From the IMG/VR virus record IMGVR_UViG_3300049491_000938, positions 1-30,249 of that record: a stretch of 30,249 nucleotides of DNA; one strand, given 5' to 3'. The notes beneath the pieces were generated by a model. The model was not told where the DNA came from and did not search any database. It saw only the letters and a program-made list of their open reading frames with translations. Source of the stretch: a virus. The position numbers were made by a program, and so were the translations under genes. Shown piece by piece: positions 1 through 7,241 of this stretch. Every line of letters begins with the position of its first letter. Positions within the stretch are counted from its first letter, which is position 1.

Positions 1-1871
1 CCCTGGTAGGAGGAGAGTGCGGCCATGCCGCCTTCCATGGCTCGGCCAGCTCGAAGGTCGCCACCCATGGCAGCCGTGACCGACATCATGCCCTGGACGC
101 CTTCGATGCCGGAGGTAAACATGTCGCCGCCGTGCATGCCGGCTTGGTACATGGCCGCCACACTGCCCGTAACGGGCTGGTCGACAAAGAGTCCGCCGGG
201 CCCACGGTTCTTGGTGGCAGCGCTGAGGAAGCTGCCTGGGCCTGCGCCATAGCCGACTGCTCCTGCGGCAAGGGCTCCGGCGTTTCCGAGACCACCGGCC
301 TGGTAGCTGAGGATACCGTTGGCCATGCCGGCAAAGCGTCCGCCCATGGAACCACGGAGCTGACCACGCATGGCGTTGATTTCTTCGCTCTGAAACTTGG
401 TGCCGACGCCCGACAGTTCGGCCGCGCTGGCAAAGGTGGCCTGGCCCTTTTCGTCGATGCCGGTCTGGATCATCTTGCTGGAGCCGTACGCACGCTGCTG
501 TTGCATGCGTGCGTAGTGGTTACCAACCAACATGCCGCGATCGGCCTGGTCTTGTAGGTTCTGGGCCTGGTACTTGGCCTGCACCGTCGTCTGCATGCGC
601 TCCGCGCCTTGACGATCGAGCTGAGACATACCCTGTTCCAGGGCCATGGAACGCAAACTCTGGTCCTCGGCGCTGAGGCCTTCCTCGGAGGCATTGAGGA
701 CGCGACCAACGCGGTCCATAATGTCTTCCTTGGTCTGACTGAGTCCACCGGTGGCGTTTGCCTTCTGGTAGACCTGGGTCAGCAAGGCCTTCATTTGATC
801 CTTGCCAATGGCGCCGGCAATGTCAGTGGGCGACAGCTTAGACATCGCCAGCGACATGTTGACGTCGCCCTTCATCTGCATACCCATACCGCCGTAAATC
901 TGGTTGGTGGCAGCTTGCGTAAGCTGGCGACGCTGGCCCTCGAAAAGGGTGTGTTGAGCCACAGCTTCATCGCGCTTCATCTGCATGCCGTGCAGAAGTT
1001 CATAGCCACCAGCGATGGCCATGCCGGGGGCCGCGCCCCGGGCAAGATCGCGCATGCCTCCGAGAAAGCCGCCTTGCCCACTCATACCACTGCCACTAAG
1101 GCCGAGCTTCCGCAGGATACCACCGCCACCACCACCGCCAGTGAGCGTGCCCTCGTGCTGAGCGTACTCCTCGAACTCACCCGCCGAGGAATCTGCCATG
1201 GCCGCGCCATAGCGCCTGCGCGCTCGCTTGCCTTTGCCCAAGATGCCGGCGTAGGCGTTGGGGCCTTCAAGGCCGTGAAGCTCGTCCAAAGTCTTCTGAC
1301 CACCACCAACCGCACCTGCGGTCTCGATGATCTCGCCCTGGAGATTACCCATCATCCGCTGACGATAGGCTTGGGCCTCAGGGTTTGGGATGCCGGCAAC
1401 GATTGCCGACTTGCTCGCCTGAGACAGCTTGGAATAGGTCTGATTGAGGTCGCGGAGCTTGGCCTGGAGCTTGTCGATCTCGCTGGTCTGTTCGCGGATG
1501 GCGCCACGGAGTCCGTCCGTCATCGCCTTAAATGCGCCCTTGCTGTCGGTTGCGGCCGACTGCAACAGGCTCTTGTTGGCGGTGATTGCTGCCACCAGCG
1601 GATTGGCGGCACCGCCACCGCCACCAGAAGCGGCCCCGGTTCCGCCCCCGAGCTTGCCCGGGGCGCCGATGCCACCGCCACCAGAGCCGAGGCTGCGGCC
1701 ACTGGCACCACCAAACATGTTGCCAATGCTGGCACCGTTCAGGGTCTGGACGAAGGTCTTGGCGAGAGCGGTGAGGTCGCGAAGCGCAGCCTTGGCCTGG
1801 TCGAACGATCGAGAATCGACCGCGACTGAGAGCTTGATCTGCTTGTCGCTACCGCCGCCGCTACCAGCCAT
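1..1871 (-). CDS. tape-measure-like tail protein, C-terminus beyond left edge
   Basis: An open frame of 623 codons runs from an ATG at 1871 through the left edge without a stop. The start reads MAGSGGGSDKQIKLSVAV. The protein then has long Gly/Ala/Met-rich hydrophobic stretches (roughly residues 60-95, 235-275 and 480-620) alternating with helical, Gln/Lys-rich segments. This make-up, the position just after three small genes, and the membership of a tail module are those of tape-measure proteins, which set tail length and are ejected with the DNA. No lytic domain is visible in the part present. An element GCAATCTTTTGG lies about 20 bases before the start codon; it recurs inside the 5' end of the 933-residue protein gene. 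Role inferred from composition and context; the missing C-terminus could change the picture. Confidence 0.75.
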   Translation of the reverse strand, partial: MAGSGGGSDKQIKLSVAVDSRSFDQAKAALRDLTALAKTFVQTLNGASIGNMFGGASGRSLGSGGGGIGAPGKLGGGTGAASGGGGGAANPLVAAITANKSLLQSAATDSKGAFKAMTDGLRGAIREQTSEIDKLQAKLRDLNQTYSKLSQASKSAIVAGIPNPEAQAYRQRMMGNLQGEIIETAGAVGGGQKTLDELHGLEGPNAYAGILGKGKRARRRYGAAMADSSAGEFEEYAQHEGTLTGGGGGGGILRKLGLSGSGMSGQGGFLGGMRDLARGAAPGMAIAGGYELLHGMQMKRDEAVAQHTLFEGQRRQLTQAATNQIYGGMGMQMKGDVNMSLAMSKLSPTDIAGAIGKDQMKALLTQVYQKANATGGLSQTKEDIMDRVGRVLNASEEGLSAEDQSLRSMALEQGMSQLDRQGAERMQTTVQAKYQAQNLQDQADRGMLVGNHYARMQQQRAYGSSKMIQTGIDEKGQATFASAAELSGVGTKFQSEEINAMRGQLRGSMGGRFAGMANGILSYQAGGLGNAGALAAGAVGYGAGPGSFLSAATKNRGPGGLFVDQPVTGSVAAMYQAGMHGGDMFTSGIEGVQGMMSVTAAMGGDLRAGRAMEGGMAALSSYQ

Positions 1872-1897
1872 GTGTGGGAACCTTCACCAAAAGATTG

Positions 1898-2482
1898 CTA
1901 CTTCTCGCCGTCTGGCTTGGTCGGGCCAGTGATGTCCCATTCGTCGAGATCGCCGAGATCGTCGACAAACTCCATTTTGATGTTCTGGGGGATTTCTGAT
2001 AGGGGTGCAGATCTGTTTTCGAGCACAGCTTCATTGAGCGGCTTCGATGTTCCCATGACGGGAATCAAGGGCATTCGCATGCCTTTATCGTCTTCGGTGA
2101 GGGCCTTGTCCATTCGGGCCAATTCCGGGTTCTTGGCCTTGGCCTGCTCGGCTTCCTCGATCGCCTCCTTGAGGAAGTCGTCGTCGGCCTGTTTTGCGGC
2201 CTCGGCGTCCACCTTGCGCTGCTCGCGCTCGGCAGGCGTGAGAAGGATCTCGTCCATCTCGATCTCGCGCTCTTCCTCTTCCATGCGTTCGTACTTCGAC
2301 TCGAAGTAGTGCATGAAGACGTCTTCGATCGGGATCTCGGTTTCGACAACGTGCAGGGGCGTGGCGTAGGTCTGACTGTACCAACGGCACAGTCGCCTGA
2401 CGTAGTACTCGCCGTCGGGTTTGGCGACGGCACGCATGGCCAGGAGGCGAGCCTCCTCCAGCAGGTCGTCGAGTGTGGCCAC
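1898..2482 (-). CDS. acidic helical protein, candidate tail assembly chaperone
   Basis: 194 residues from a GTG at 2482 that overlaps the TAG of the upstream gene (TAGTG); another in-frame GTG at 2518 would add 12 residues and overlap the upstream gene by 37 bases. The middle is strongly helical and acidic (a run of Glu and Ile/Met near residues 55-75, then Ala/Glu/Lys-rich to residue 120), and the last 60 residues are less ordered. No domain is recognised. It is the gene immediately before the tape measure, where contractile-tail phages carry chaperones that coat the tape-measure protein, often made by frameshift from the preceding gene. That role is inferred from position only. Confidence 0.6.
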   Translation of the reverse strand: MATLDDLLEEARLLAMRAVAKPDGEYYVRRLCRWYSQTYATPLHVVETEIPIEDVFMHYFESKYERMEEEEREIEMDEILLTPAEREQRKVDAEAAKQADDDFLKEAIEEAEQAKAKNPELARMDKALTEDDKGMRMPLIPVMGTSKPLNEAVLENRSAPLSEIPQNIKMEFVDDLGDLDEWDITGPTKPDGEK

Positions 2483-2730
2483 TACTTCACTTGCGGCGAC
2501 CAGCGACCCAGCACCCACTGCTTCAAGCGCTTGAAGCGCTTGAAGCGAGTTGACGCGACCTCGCCCTCGACTTCAACGGGTACGTGGACCAGCTCTAGGG
2601 TGCAGGTTGCGAGTCGACGGGCCTCACAGGACCAGACGACCTTGACCACGTTCTTGAGCTTGGCGCCGGTGTCGGTGTCGACGATGTGTGTGGAAGCTCC
2701 GGCACCACCGCTGACGATCTTGAGCCGCAT
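2482..2730 (-). CDS. small basic-tailed protein of the tape-measure operon
   Basis: 82 residues, ATG at 2730, two bases after the stop of the upstream gene. The first 60 residues look beta-rich (SGGAGASTHIVDTDTG, then alternating Val/Leu strands), and the C-terminal part is basic, RFKRFKRLKQ. That basic stretch is encoded by three copies of a 9-base unit at 2521-2546, which also forms a palindrome. No family is recognised. It lies between two candidate chaperone genes in a compact leftward operon ending in the tape-measure gene, so a tail-related role is likely but unproven. Confidence 0.6.
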   Translation of the reverse strand: MRLKIVSGGAGASTHIVDTDTGAKLKNVVKVVWSCEARRLATCTLELVHVPVEVEGEVASTRFKRFKRLKQWVLGRWSPQVK

Positions 2731-2732
2731 GG

Positions 2733-3146
2733 CTACTTCGCCGCTTCCTTCTCGGCCTGAACCTGCTTCAGCTCGCCCTTGGCTTCGTCCGCCTTCTTCT
2801 TGCGGTTGTCGAGGGCATCGGCTTCGACCTTCATGGCCTCGTCATAGACCTTGGAGACGACGTTGCCGTCTTCGAGATCGAGGCCGTTTGCCTGCTCCCT
2901 CCACCACGGCGGCGCCTCCACCAAGCGAACGGTCAGCTCGGAGATGATGATGGCAATCGAGAGGGCTCGGTCGTCGGGCGTGCCGCCCATCGAGCCCAGA
3001 AGCTCGCGGCGGATCTTGTCGCGGTTGAGTTGGTCGCGGAGGCTGAGGCGGATCTTCGCCTTGAACTTGCCGAACCAGGGGGTGCCAGTCGTTTCCCCGT
3101 CAAGCTGTAGCGTGAACGGGACGACGTTGGCTTCATCAGAGGCCAT
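2733..3146 (-). CDS. helical protein starting the tape-measure operon, candidate tail chaperone
   Basis: 137 residues, ATG at 3146. The N-terminal third is beta-like (VVPFTLQLDGETTG), the middle helical (RDQLNRDKIRRELLG), and the last 35 residues a Lys/Glu/Ala coiled-coil-like tail. Its size, composition and position two genes before the tape measure resemble the first tail-assembly chaperone of contractile-tail phages. A CAATCT element at about 3181-3186 on this strand lies upstream of the start and may belong to the late promoter of this operon. Function inferred from context. Confidence 0.6.
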   Translation of the reverse strand: MASDEANVVPFTLQLDGETTGTPWFGKFKAKIRLSLRDQLNRDKIRRELLGSMGGTPDDRALSIAIIISELTVRLVEAPPWWREQANGLDLEDGNVVSKVYDEAMKVEADALDNRKKKADEAKGELKQVQAEKEAAK

Positions 3147-3191
3147 GGGTGTTCTCCAAATTGTGGGGTGGTACCTAGTAGATTGCCGCTC

Positions 3192-3202
3192 GATTCGCTA
3201 TG
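3192..3202 (+). promoter_or_regulatory. promoter-like motif GATTCGCTATG (one mismatch)
   Basis: Reads GATTCGCTATG, one mismatch to the window consensus GATTCGCTATA, 18 bases before the ATG at 3221. It sits in the 74-base divergent gap between the leftward tape-measure operon and the rightward operon. Confidence 0.55.
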
Positions 3203-3220
3203 CTGTAGACGGAGGCATAG

Positions 3221-3481
3221 ATGACCAACGAAGAAGCGGCCGAGTCCGTCATGCTCAGCGTCAACGAGATCCGGGACCTGGTGCGAAGGCTGACGGCAGC
3301 CACGGACAAGCTCACGGTTCTGCCCACACTCACCTACACCAAGATCGTGGATCTGGTCGGAGACGTGGACGCCGCCATCGCCAAGTCGTCGGCTTTGGCA
3401 CAAGTTCTCGTCCCCGAGCGCGAGAAGCTGGTTCAGATCCTCAAGGCCAAGGCGCCGAAGAGTCTACGAGATTCGCTATAG
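3221..3481 (+). CDS. small helical protein of unknown function
   Basis: 86 residues, ATG at 3221 preceded by GGAGGC. Almost entirely helical with Asp/Leu/Ala heptad-like spacing; no signal peptide and no recognised domain. It is the first gene of the rightward operon. Its last codons and stop (Asp-Ser-Leu-TAG) are themselves the promoter-like motif GATTCGCTATAG of the next gene, so the end of the coding sequence is constrained by that motif. Confidence 0.6.
   Translation: MTNEEAAESVMLSVNEIRDLVRRLTAATDKLTVLPTLTYTKIVDLVGDVDAAIAKSSALAQVLVPEREKLVQILKAKAPKSLRDSL
3470..3480 (+). promoter_or_regulatory. promoter-like motif GATTCGCTATA
   Basis: Exact copy of the consensus followed by GGTAGGGC and then the ATG at 3489, leaving only eight bases between motif and start codon. 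The motif overlaps the stop codon of the preceding gene. Confidence 0.65.
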
Positions 3482-3488
3482 GTAGGGC

Positions 3489-4601
3489 ATGGGCTTCGAC
3501 TGGAAGAAGTACAAGGGCAGCCTGACCTGGTTGCCGCAGCGCACCATCTTCCTCTGCCGTCACGGCTCCATGGCCTATGGCACGAACGGCCCCGACTCCG
3601 ACGAGGATGTCAAGGGCGTCTTCATCGCCCCCAAGGCCTACCACCTCGGCTTCATGAACCACATCGATCAGGTCGACAAGGGCTTCGAGGGACTGGACGC
3701 CTGCCTGTACGAGGCCAAGCGACTCTTCGCCCTCACCGTCGACTGCAACCCCAACATGATCGAGATGCCGTTCATCGACGCCAGCGACTGGATCCTCACG
3801 TCCCCGATGTGGCAGTTGATCGTCGACAATCGCGAGCTGATGCTGAGCCGCAACGCCAAGCACAGGTTCTGCGGCTATGCGATTTCCCAGCTCAAGCGCA
3901 TCGAAACCCACCGGCGTTGGCTCTTATACCCGCCCACCCACAAGCCGACGCGGGCCGAGTATGACCTCCCCGACAACAGCGCCATCCCCAAGGAGCAGCG
4001 CGATGCCTTGGAGGCGATGATGCTCAAGATCGTGGAGTCCTGGCAGGTCGACTACGCCTGCCTCGACGACGCCACCCGCATCGATCTCTTGAACAAGCAG
4101 GCTCAAGCCCTCGCCGACATGAAGCTAGCGAAGGACGATCAGTACGTGGCCGCCGGCAACAAGCTCGGGCTCGACGCCAACGCCATGGAGTACCTGACGG
4201 CCGAGCGCGCCTACCGCAGCTCCCTCGCCGAGTGGACCCAGTACCAGACCTGGCTCGCCGAGCGCAACCCCATCCGAGCCGCCCTCGAAGCCAAGTTCGG
4301 ATATGACACAAAGCACGGCATGCACCTGGTCCGACTCATGCGCATGGCCCGCGAGATCTTAGAGGGCAAGGGCGTGATCGTGAGACGGCCGGACGCCCAG
4401 GAGTTGAAGGACATCCGCTTCAAAGGAATCTGGTCGTACGAATCTTTGACGACATGGGCCCGCGCACAAGACGCGGAGTTGACGGAGTTGATGCAAAAGT
4501 CACCGCTCCCGAAGCAACCAGACCGTGTCGCACTGGACAACCTCTGCCAGAAGCTGGTAGAGCTGCACCTGGACACGGACCCAACCACTGCCGACGCATA
4601 G
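3489..4601 (+). CDS. RlaP-type (COG3541) polymerase-beta superfamily nucleotidyltransferase
   Basis: 370 residues. Residues 26-31 read GSMAYG and residues 36-43 DSDEDVKG, the Gly-Ser ... Asp-x-Asp signature of the polymerase-beta nucleotidyltransferase fold, with the spacing and the following VFIAP seen in the COG3541/YcgL group. Members of that group called RlaP are associated with RNA ligases in proposed RNA-repair systems (established by comparative genomics; substrates mostly unknown). The rest is helical with many Trp/Tyr/Arg positions, as in full-length members. It starts eight bases after a GATTCGCTATA motif. The gene for an AAA+ ATPase follows after nine bases. A role in tRNA end repair or modification is attractive given the tRNA array, but is inference; no RNA ligase is seen in this window. 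Confidence 0.8.
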   Translation: MGFDWKKYKGSLTWLPQRTIFLCRHGSMAYGTNGPDSDEDVKGVFIAPKAYHLGFMNHIDQVDKGFEGLDACLYEAKRLFALTVDCNPNMIEMPFIDASDWILTSPMWQLIVDNRELMLSRNAKHRFCGYAISQLKRIETHRRWLLYPPTHKPTRAEYDLPDNSAIPKEQRDALEAMMLKIVESWQVDYACLDDATRIDLLNKQAQALADMKLAKDDQYVAAGNKLGLDANAMEYLTAERAYRSSLAEWTQYQTWLAERNPIRAALEAKFGYDTKHGMHLVRLMRMAREILEGKGVIVRRPDAQELKDIRFKGIWSYESLTTWARAQDAELTELMQKSPLPKQPDRVALDNLCQKLVELHLDTDPTTADA

Positions 4602-4610
4602 GGAGGTACT

Positions 4611-5987
4611 GTGAGCGAACCCTTCTGGAAGTACCGCATGATGGGGAAGACCCACGACTTCGGCATGTTCTGGTCCGAGGCAGGTCTGGCTGAGAAGGCG
4701 CTGAACGAGCGCGAGACCATCCACCAGTACTTCAACAACGGCACCCTCAAGGACGGCCTCAACATCCTCGACATCGTTAAGGAGATGCAGGAGATCTTGT
4801 TCGGCACCTTCGTCGTCAGTCACAAGCACCCCCAGACCAAGGGCGGTGACGAGGAGTGGATGGTCGCGGACTCCAATGGCACCGCCTGCATCAACATCGA
4901 CTTCACCCACAAGAACCGCAGCCTCGCCTTCACCTGCTACACCACGAACCAGATCTACCTCGACGCCGTGGTCCTGCTCGTGCGCCGAGTCCTCACGCGC
5001 AAGGTCACCAAGGGCCGCGTCTACATCGTGGTCCAAGGCGATCACGGCCCCTATCTCCACGAGATGGGCGTGGCCGGCGAGGACTTCATCGCCACCAACT
5101 ACAGGCCCGAGGTCGAGGCCGAGTTCAAGCACGTCGTCTCCGACCTCAACGATGCCGACCCCTGTGGTCGCATCATCCTCCTCGATGGTCCCCCGGGGAC
5201 TGGCAAGACCCACATGGTTCGTGCCCTCCTGAACGAAGTCCCCAGGGGCACCTTCGTCCTCATCCCCTCCAACATGATGAGCAGCCTCGGCAGCCCCAGC
5301 TTCATCAAGGCCATCTTGAGGGAGCAGCGCAAGGGCTACCCCATGATCTTGGTGGTTGAGGATGCGGACGAAGCCATTGCCAAGCGAGATCGCGGCAACC
5401 TGTCCGAGATCAGCGCCCTCCTCAACTTCAGCGATGGCATCTTCGGCGCCGTCATGGACGTCCGCATCGTTGCCACCACCAACGCCCCCGTGGACGAGCT
5501 GGATCCGGCCGTGATGCGGCCAGGCCGACTCTGCCGCCGCATCGAGGTCGGCAAGCTGGACCCGGGCATGGCCCAGGTCGTCTACGAGCGCCTGGGAGGC
5601 AAGGAGAAGGGTTTGTTCACCAGGGGGAACCTCTACACCCTGGGCGAGATCTATCAGGCTGCCAGGGGCTCTGGGGGTGGTTATACGCCCAAGCGAGCCA
5701 AGGCCAGGATCGGGTTCGGGTTCGGGGTCGACATCGAGGTCGAGGCGCCCCTGATCCGGGACGAAGCTCCTGAAGGCTTGGAGCCCGGTGACATCGTCAC
5801 CATGGACGATGGTGAGGTCAAGGTAGTCGAGCCAAGTGGCCGACTCCGCGAGATCATGGAAGATTTGGCCAAGGTCGTGGATAAGTCCTTGGACGAGGAA
5901 GATGACGACTCCGACCTCATCGACGAAGACCCGGATGAGGAAGAGACGCCACTCCTCGGCGAAGAGGAAGAGGAAGAGGAAGACTGA
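4611..5987 (+). CDS. AAA+ ATPase with acidic C-terminal tail
   Basis: 458 residues from a GTG at 4611, preceded by GGGAGG. Walker A GPPGTGKT is at residues 193-200, Walker B ILVVEDAD at 246-253, sensor-1 VATTN at 287-291, and an Arg-rich MRPGRLCRR segment at 302-310 resembles the arginine finger region of the classical FtsH/Cdc48-like AAA clade. The first 180 residues form a separate N-domain of unknown type; the last 60 residues are overwhelmingly Asp/Glu. Such ATPases remodel or unfold protein or ribonucleoprotein complexes. It lies nine bases after the RlaP-like gene and is probably cotranscribed. The acidic tail may mediate binding of basic or nucleic-acid-bound partners (inference). Confidence 0.85.
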   Translation: MSEPFWKYRMMGKTHDFGMFWSEAGLAEKALNERETIHQYFNNGTLKDGLNILDIVKEMQEILFGTFVVSHKHPQTKGGDEEWMVADSNGTACINIDFTHKNRSLAFTCYTTNQIYLDAVVLLVRRVLTRKVTKGRVYIVVQGDHGPYLHEMGVAGEDFIATNYRPEVEAEFKHVVSDLNDADPCGRIILLDGPPGTGKTHMVRALLNEVPRGTFVLIPSNMMSSLGSPSFIKAILREQRKGYPMILVVEDADEAIAKRDRGNLSEISALLNFSDGIFGAVMDVRIVATTNAPVDELDPAVMRPGRLCRRIEVGKLDPGMAQVVYERLGGKEKGLFTRGNLYTLGEIYQAARGSGGGYTPKRAKARIGFGFGVDIEVEAPLIRDEAPEGLEPGDIVTMDDGEVKVVEPSGRLREIMEDLAKVVDKSLDEEDDDSDLIDEDPDEEETPLLGEEEEEEED

Positions 5988-5996
5988 TTCGCTATA
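5986..5996 (+). promoter_or_regulatory. promoter-like motif GATTCGCTATA
   Basis: Exact copy followed by GGGTAGAC and the ATG at 6005, again eight bases from motif to start codon. It overlaps the stop codon of the AAA+ gene. Confidence 0.65.
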
Positions 5997-6004
5997 GGGT
6001 AGAC

Positions 6005-6142
6005 ATGAGAACCTGGATCGTGACTCTTGTCGCCCTTGTCGCCATCAACGGGCTCGCCATCTACGCCATCTACCGCTTTACCGATGCCGTAGCAGACGGC
6101 GTCGTAGACAAGGCCCTCGATCTGCTCGAAAGCGAGGACTAG
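6005..6142 (+). CDS. single-pass small membrane protein
   Basis: 45 residues, MRTWIVTLVALVAINGLAIY at the start, giving one hydrophobic segment (residues 4-23) and a short charged tail ending LLESED. The start is eight bases after a GATTCGCTATA motif, and the stop abuts the next ATG at 6143. No family is recognised. It could be an inner-membrane small protein. Confidence 0.6.
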   Translation: MRTWIVTLVALVAINGLAIYAIYRFTDAVADGVVDKALDLLESED

Positions 6143-6352
6143 ATGAAGACGCTACTGTTCGTGTTCTGTCTCAGCGGCTGCGCCGGCCTCAACCCCAGCC
6201 TGACGCCACGGCAGCAGTGCCGGCAGCAGGTCTGCGTCAAGGCGGCTCGGCTGGAGGAAACGATCTGTGTCGGCTCCGTCCACGACGACTTCGACGACAC
6301 CTGCATCTGTACCTTCCGCGACAACCAGCTCTATATCACTCCCCGGAGGTAG
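6143..6352 (+). CDS. small Cys-rich putative lipoprotein
   Basis: 69 residues with an N-terminal signal MKTLLFVFCLSGCAG. LSGC fits a lipobox with the modified Cys at residue 13. The mature part contains five more Cys (residues 26, 31, 42, 54, 56), consistent with disulphides in the periplasm. The start directly follows the stop of the preceding gene, so translation is likely coupled. No homologous family is recognised. Confidence 0.6.
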   Translation: MKTLLFVFCLSGCAGLNPSLTPRQQCRQQVCVKAARLEETICVGSVHDDFDDTCICTFRDNQLYITPRR

Positions 6353-6355
6353 GTC

Positions 6356-6757
6356 ATGGGTTGCCGATCGGACTACATGGAGCAAACGGACAAAGAGAAG
6401 CGTCTCCAGGAGACGGCTCGGCTCTACGAGTACGTTCTCCTCGAACTGGGGCAGACGGTCGCCGCCAAAATCATGTTCACGGCCAGGGACACGTACGCTA
6501 CCGAAGATTTTGTACCCCAGCTCTGCGCCGCCCTCAACGGGTTAACCAAGATACGGCGGGAGAAGCTGATCTACGGCAACCCCAAGGACAAGACGGCACG
6601 TGCCCTCGCCGATTGGTGGGAGGAGCACGAGGCCGCTGACGCCGCCAGGAAGCTCAAGGACGGGCAGGACAAGAGGGTCGAAGCCCTACGCAAGTCAGGC
6701 CTGGCCAAGCTCACAGCAGCCGAGAGACAGGCTCTCGGCCTACCAGTGAAAGGATAG
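6356..6757 (+). CDS. conserved small phage protein, function unknown
   Basis: 133 residues starting MGCRSDYMEQTDKEKRLQET, preceded by GGAGG. The opening MGCR-DYM, the later DKTARALADWWEEHEAAD and a helical Lys/Arg-rich C-terminus match a protein type I recall as common in phage genomes without known function. There is no signal peptide. It lies four bases after the lipoprotein gene and just before the Acb2/Tad1-like gene, in the same rightward operon. Confidence 0.7.
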   Translation: MGCRSDYMEQTDKEKRLQETARLYEYVLLELGQTVAAKIMFTARDTYATEDFVPQLCAALNGLTKIRREKLIYGNPKDKTARALADWWEEHEAADAARKLKDGQDKRVEALRKSGLAKLTAAERQALGLPVKG

Positions 6758-6759
6758 AT

Positions 6760-6969
6760 ATGGACAAGCTCTTTCAAGTACACATGCTCACGGATGAGGG
6801 CAAGCGGAAGGCGGTCGACATCGCCAACCACTTCGACCTCCTCCTGCACCAGCTCGCTCGACTCTGCCCCGAGGGCCGCGAGTTCGCGATCGTGAAGACG
6901 AAGCTGGAAGAGGCCTGCTTCTTCGCCAAGAAGGCGATGGCGCAGGAGAACGGCGAGGTGATGCCGTGA
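6760..6969 (+). CDS. Acb2/Tad1-like hairpin protein, candidate anti-CBASS/anti-Thoeris sponge
   Basis: 69 residues, preceded by AAAGGA. The protein is two helices: residues 11-35 and 38-62. The second contains CPEGREFAIVKTKLEEACFF (36-55), matching the common phage pattern 'P-x-x-R-E-x-x-x-x-x-T-K-L-E-E-A' that I recall as the Acb2/Tad1 domain. Characterised members bind signalling cyclic oligonucleotides or gcADPR and so blunt CBASS or Thoeris immunity. The length is typical. Ligand specificity cannot be read from this sequence, and many short members are untested. The gene overlaps the next one by four bases. Confidence 0.65.
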   Translation: MDKLFQVHMLTDEGKRKAVDIANHFDLLLHQLARLCPEGREFAIVKTKLEEACFFAKKAMAQENGEVMP

Positions 6970-7241
6970 AGACTCTGATCGCTCTCCTCGTTGCAGTCTC
7001 CGTCTACACGGCCAAGCCGAAGACGATTACGGAACCGACGGTGCGAAAGGAGAACCCTCCCTTCTACACCGTCGAGAATCCGAAGCTGTTTGAGGTCGTC
7101 CTGACCTGGGATTGCGGCGAAGGCTACGACCCCATCCTAACCCCGATCTCGCCGCGTGTGACCCAGACCTACGAGCTGCGAGGCAGCGACAACAGCGTGC
7201 CCTACTGTCTGCTCAAGTCCTGGAAGAAGGCCGAGCGCTAG
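6966..7241 (+). CDS. small exported protein of unknown function
   Basis: 91 residues whose GTG start at 6966 overlaps the preceding stop by four bases. MKTLIALLVAVSVYTA resembles a short signal peptide with cleavage near residue 16. The mature part has two Cys (in TWDCGEGYD and VPYCLL), suggesting one disulphide in the periplasm. Its stop overlaps the stop of the convergent ClpP-like gene by three bases at GCTAGC, so there is no room for an ordinary terminator between the two. Confidence 0.55.
   Translation: MKTLIALLVAVSVYTAKPKTITEPTVRKENPPFYTVENPKLFEVVLTWDCGEGYDPILTPISPRVTQTYELRGSDNSVPYCLLKSWKKAER

Noticed and set aside
609-1829. 406-codon open frame on the plus strand
   Set aside because: Antisense to the tape-measure frame, which runs uninterrupted from 1871 to the window edge.
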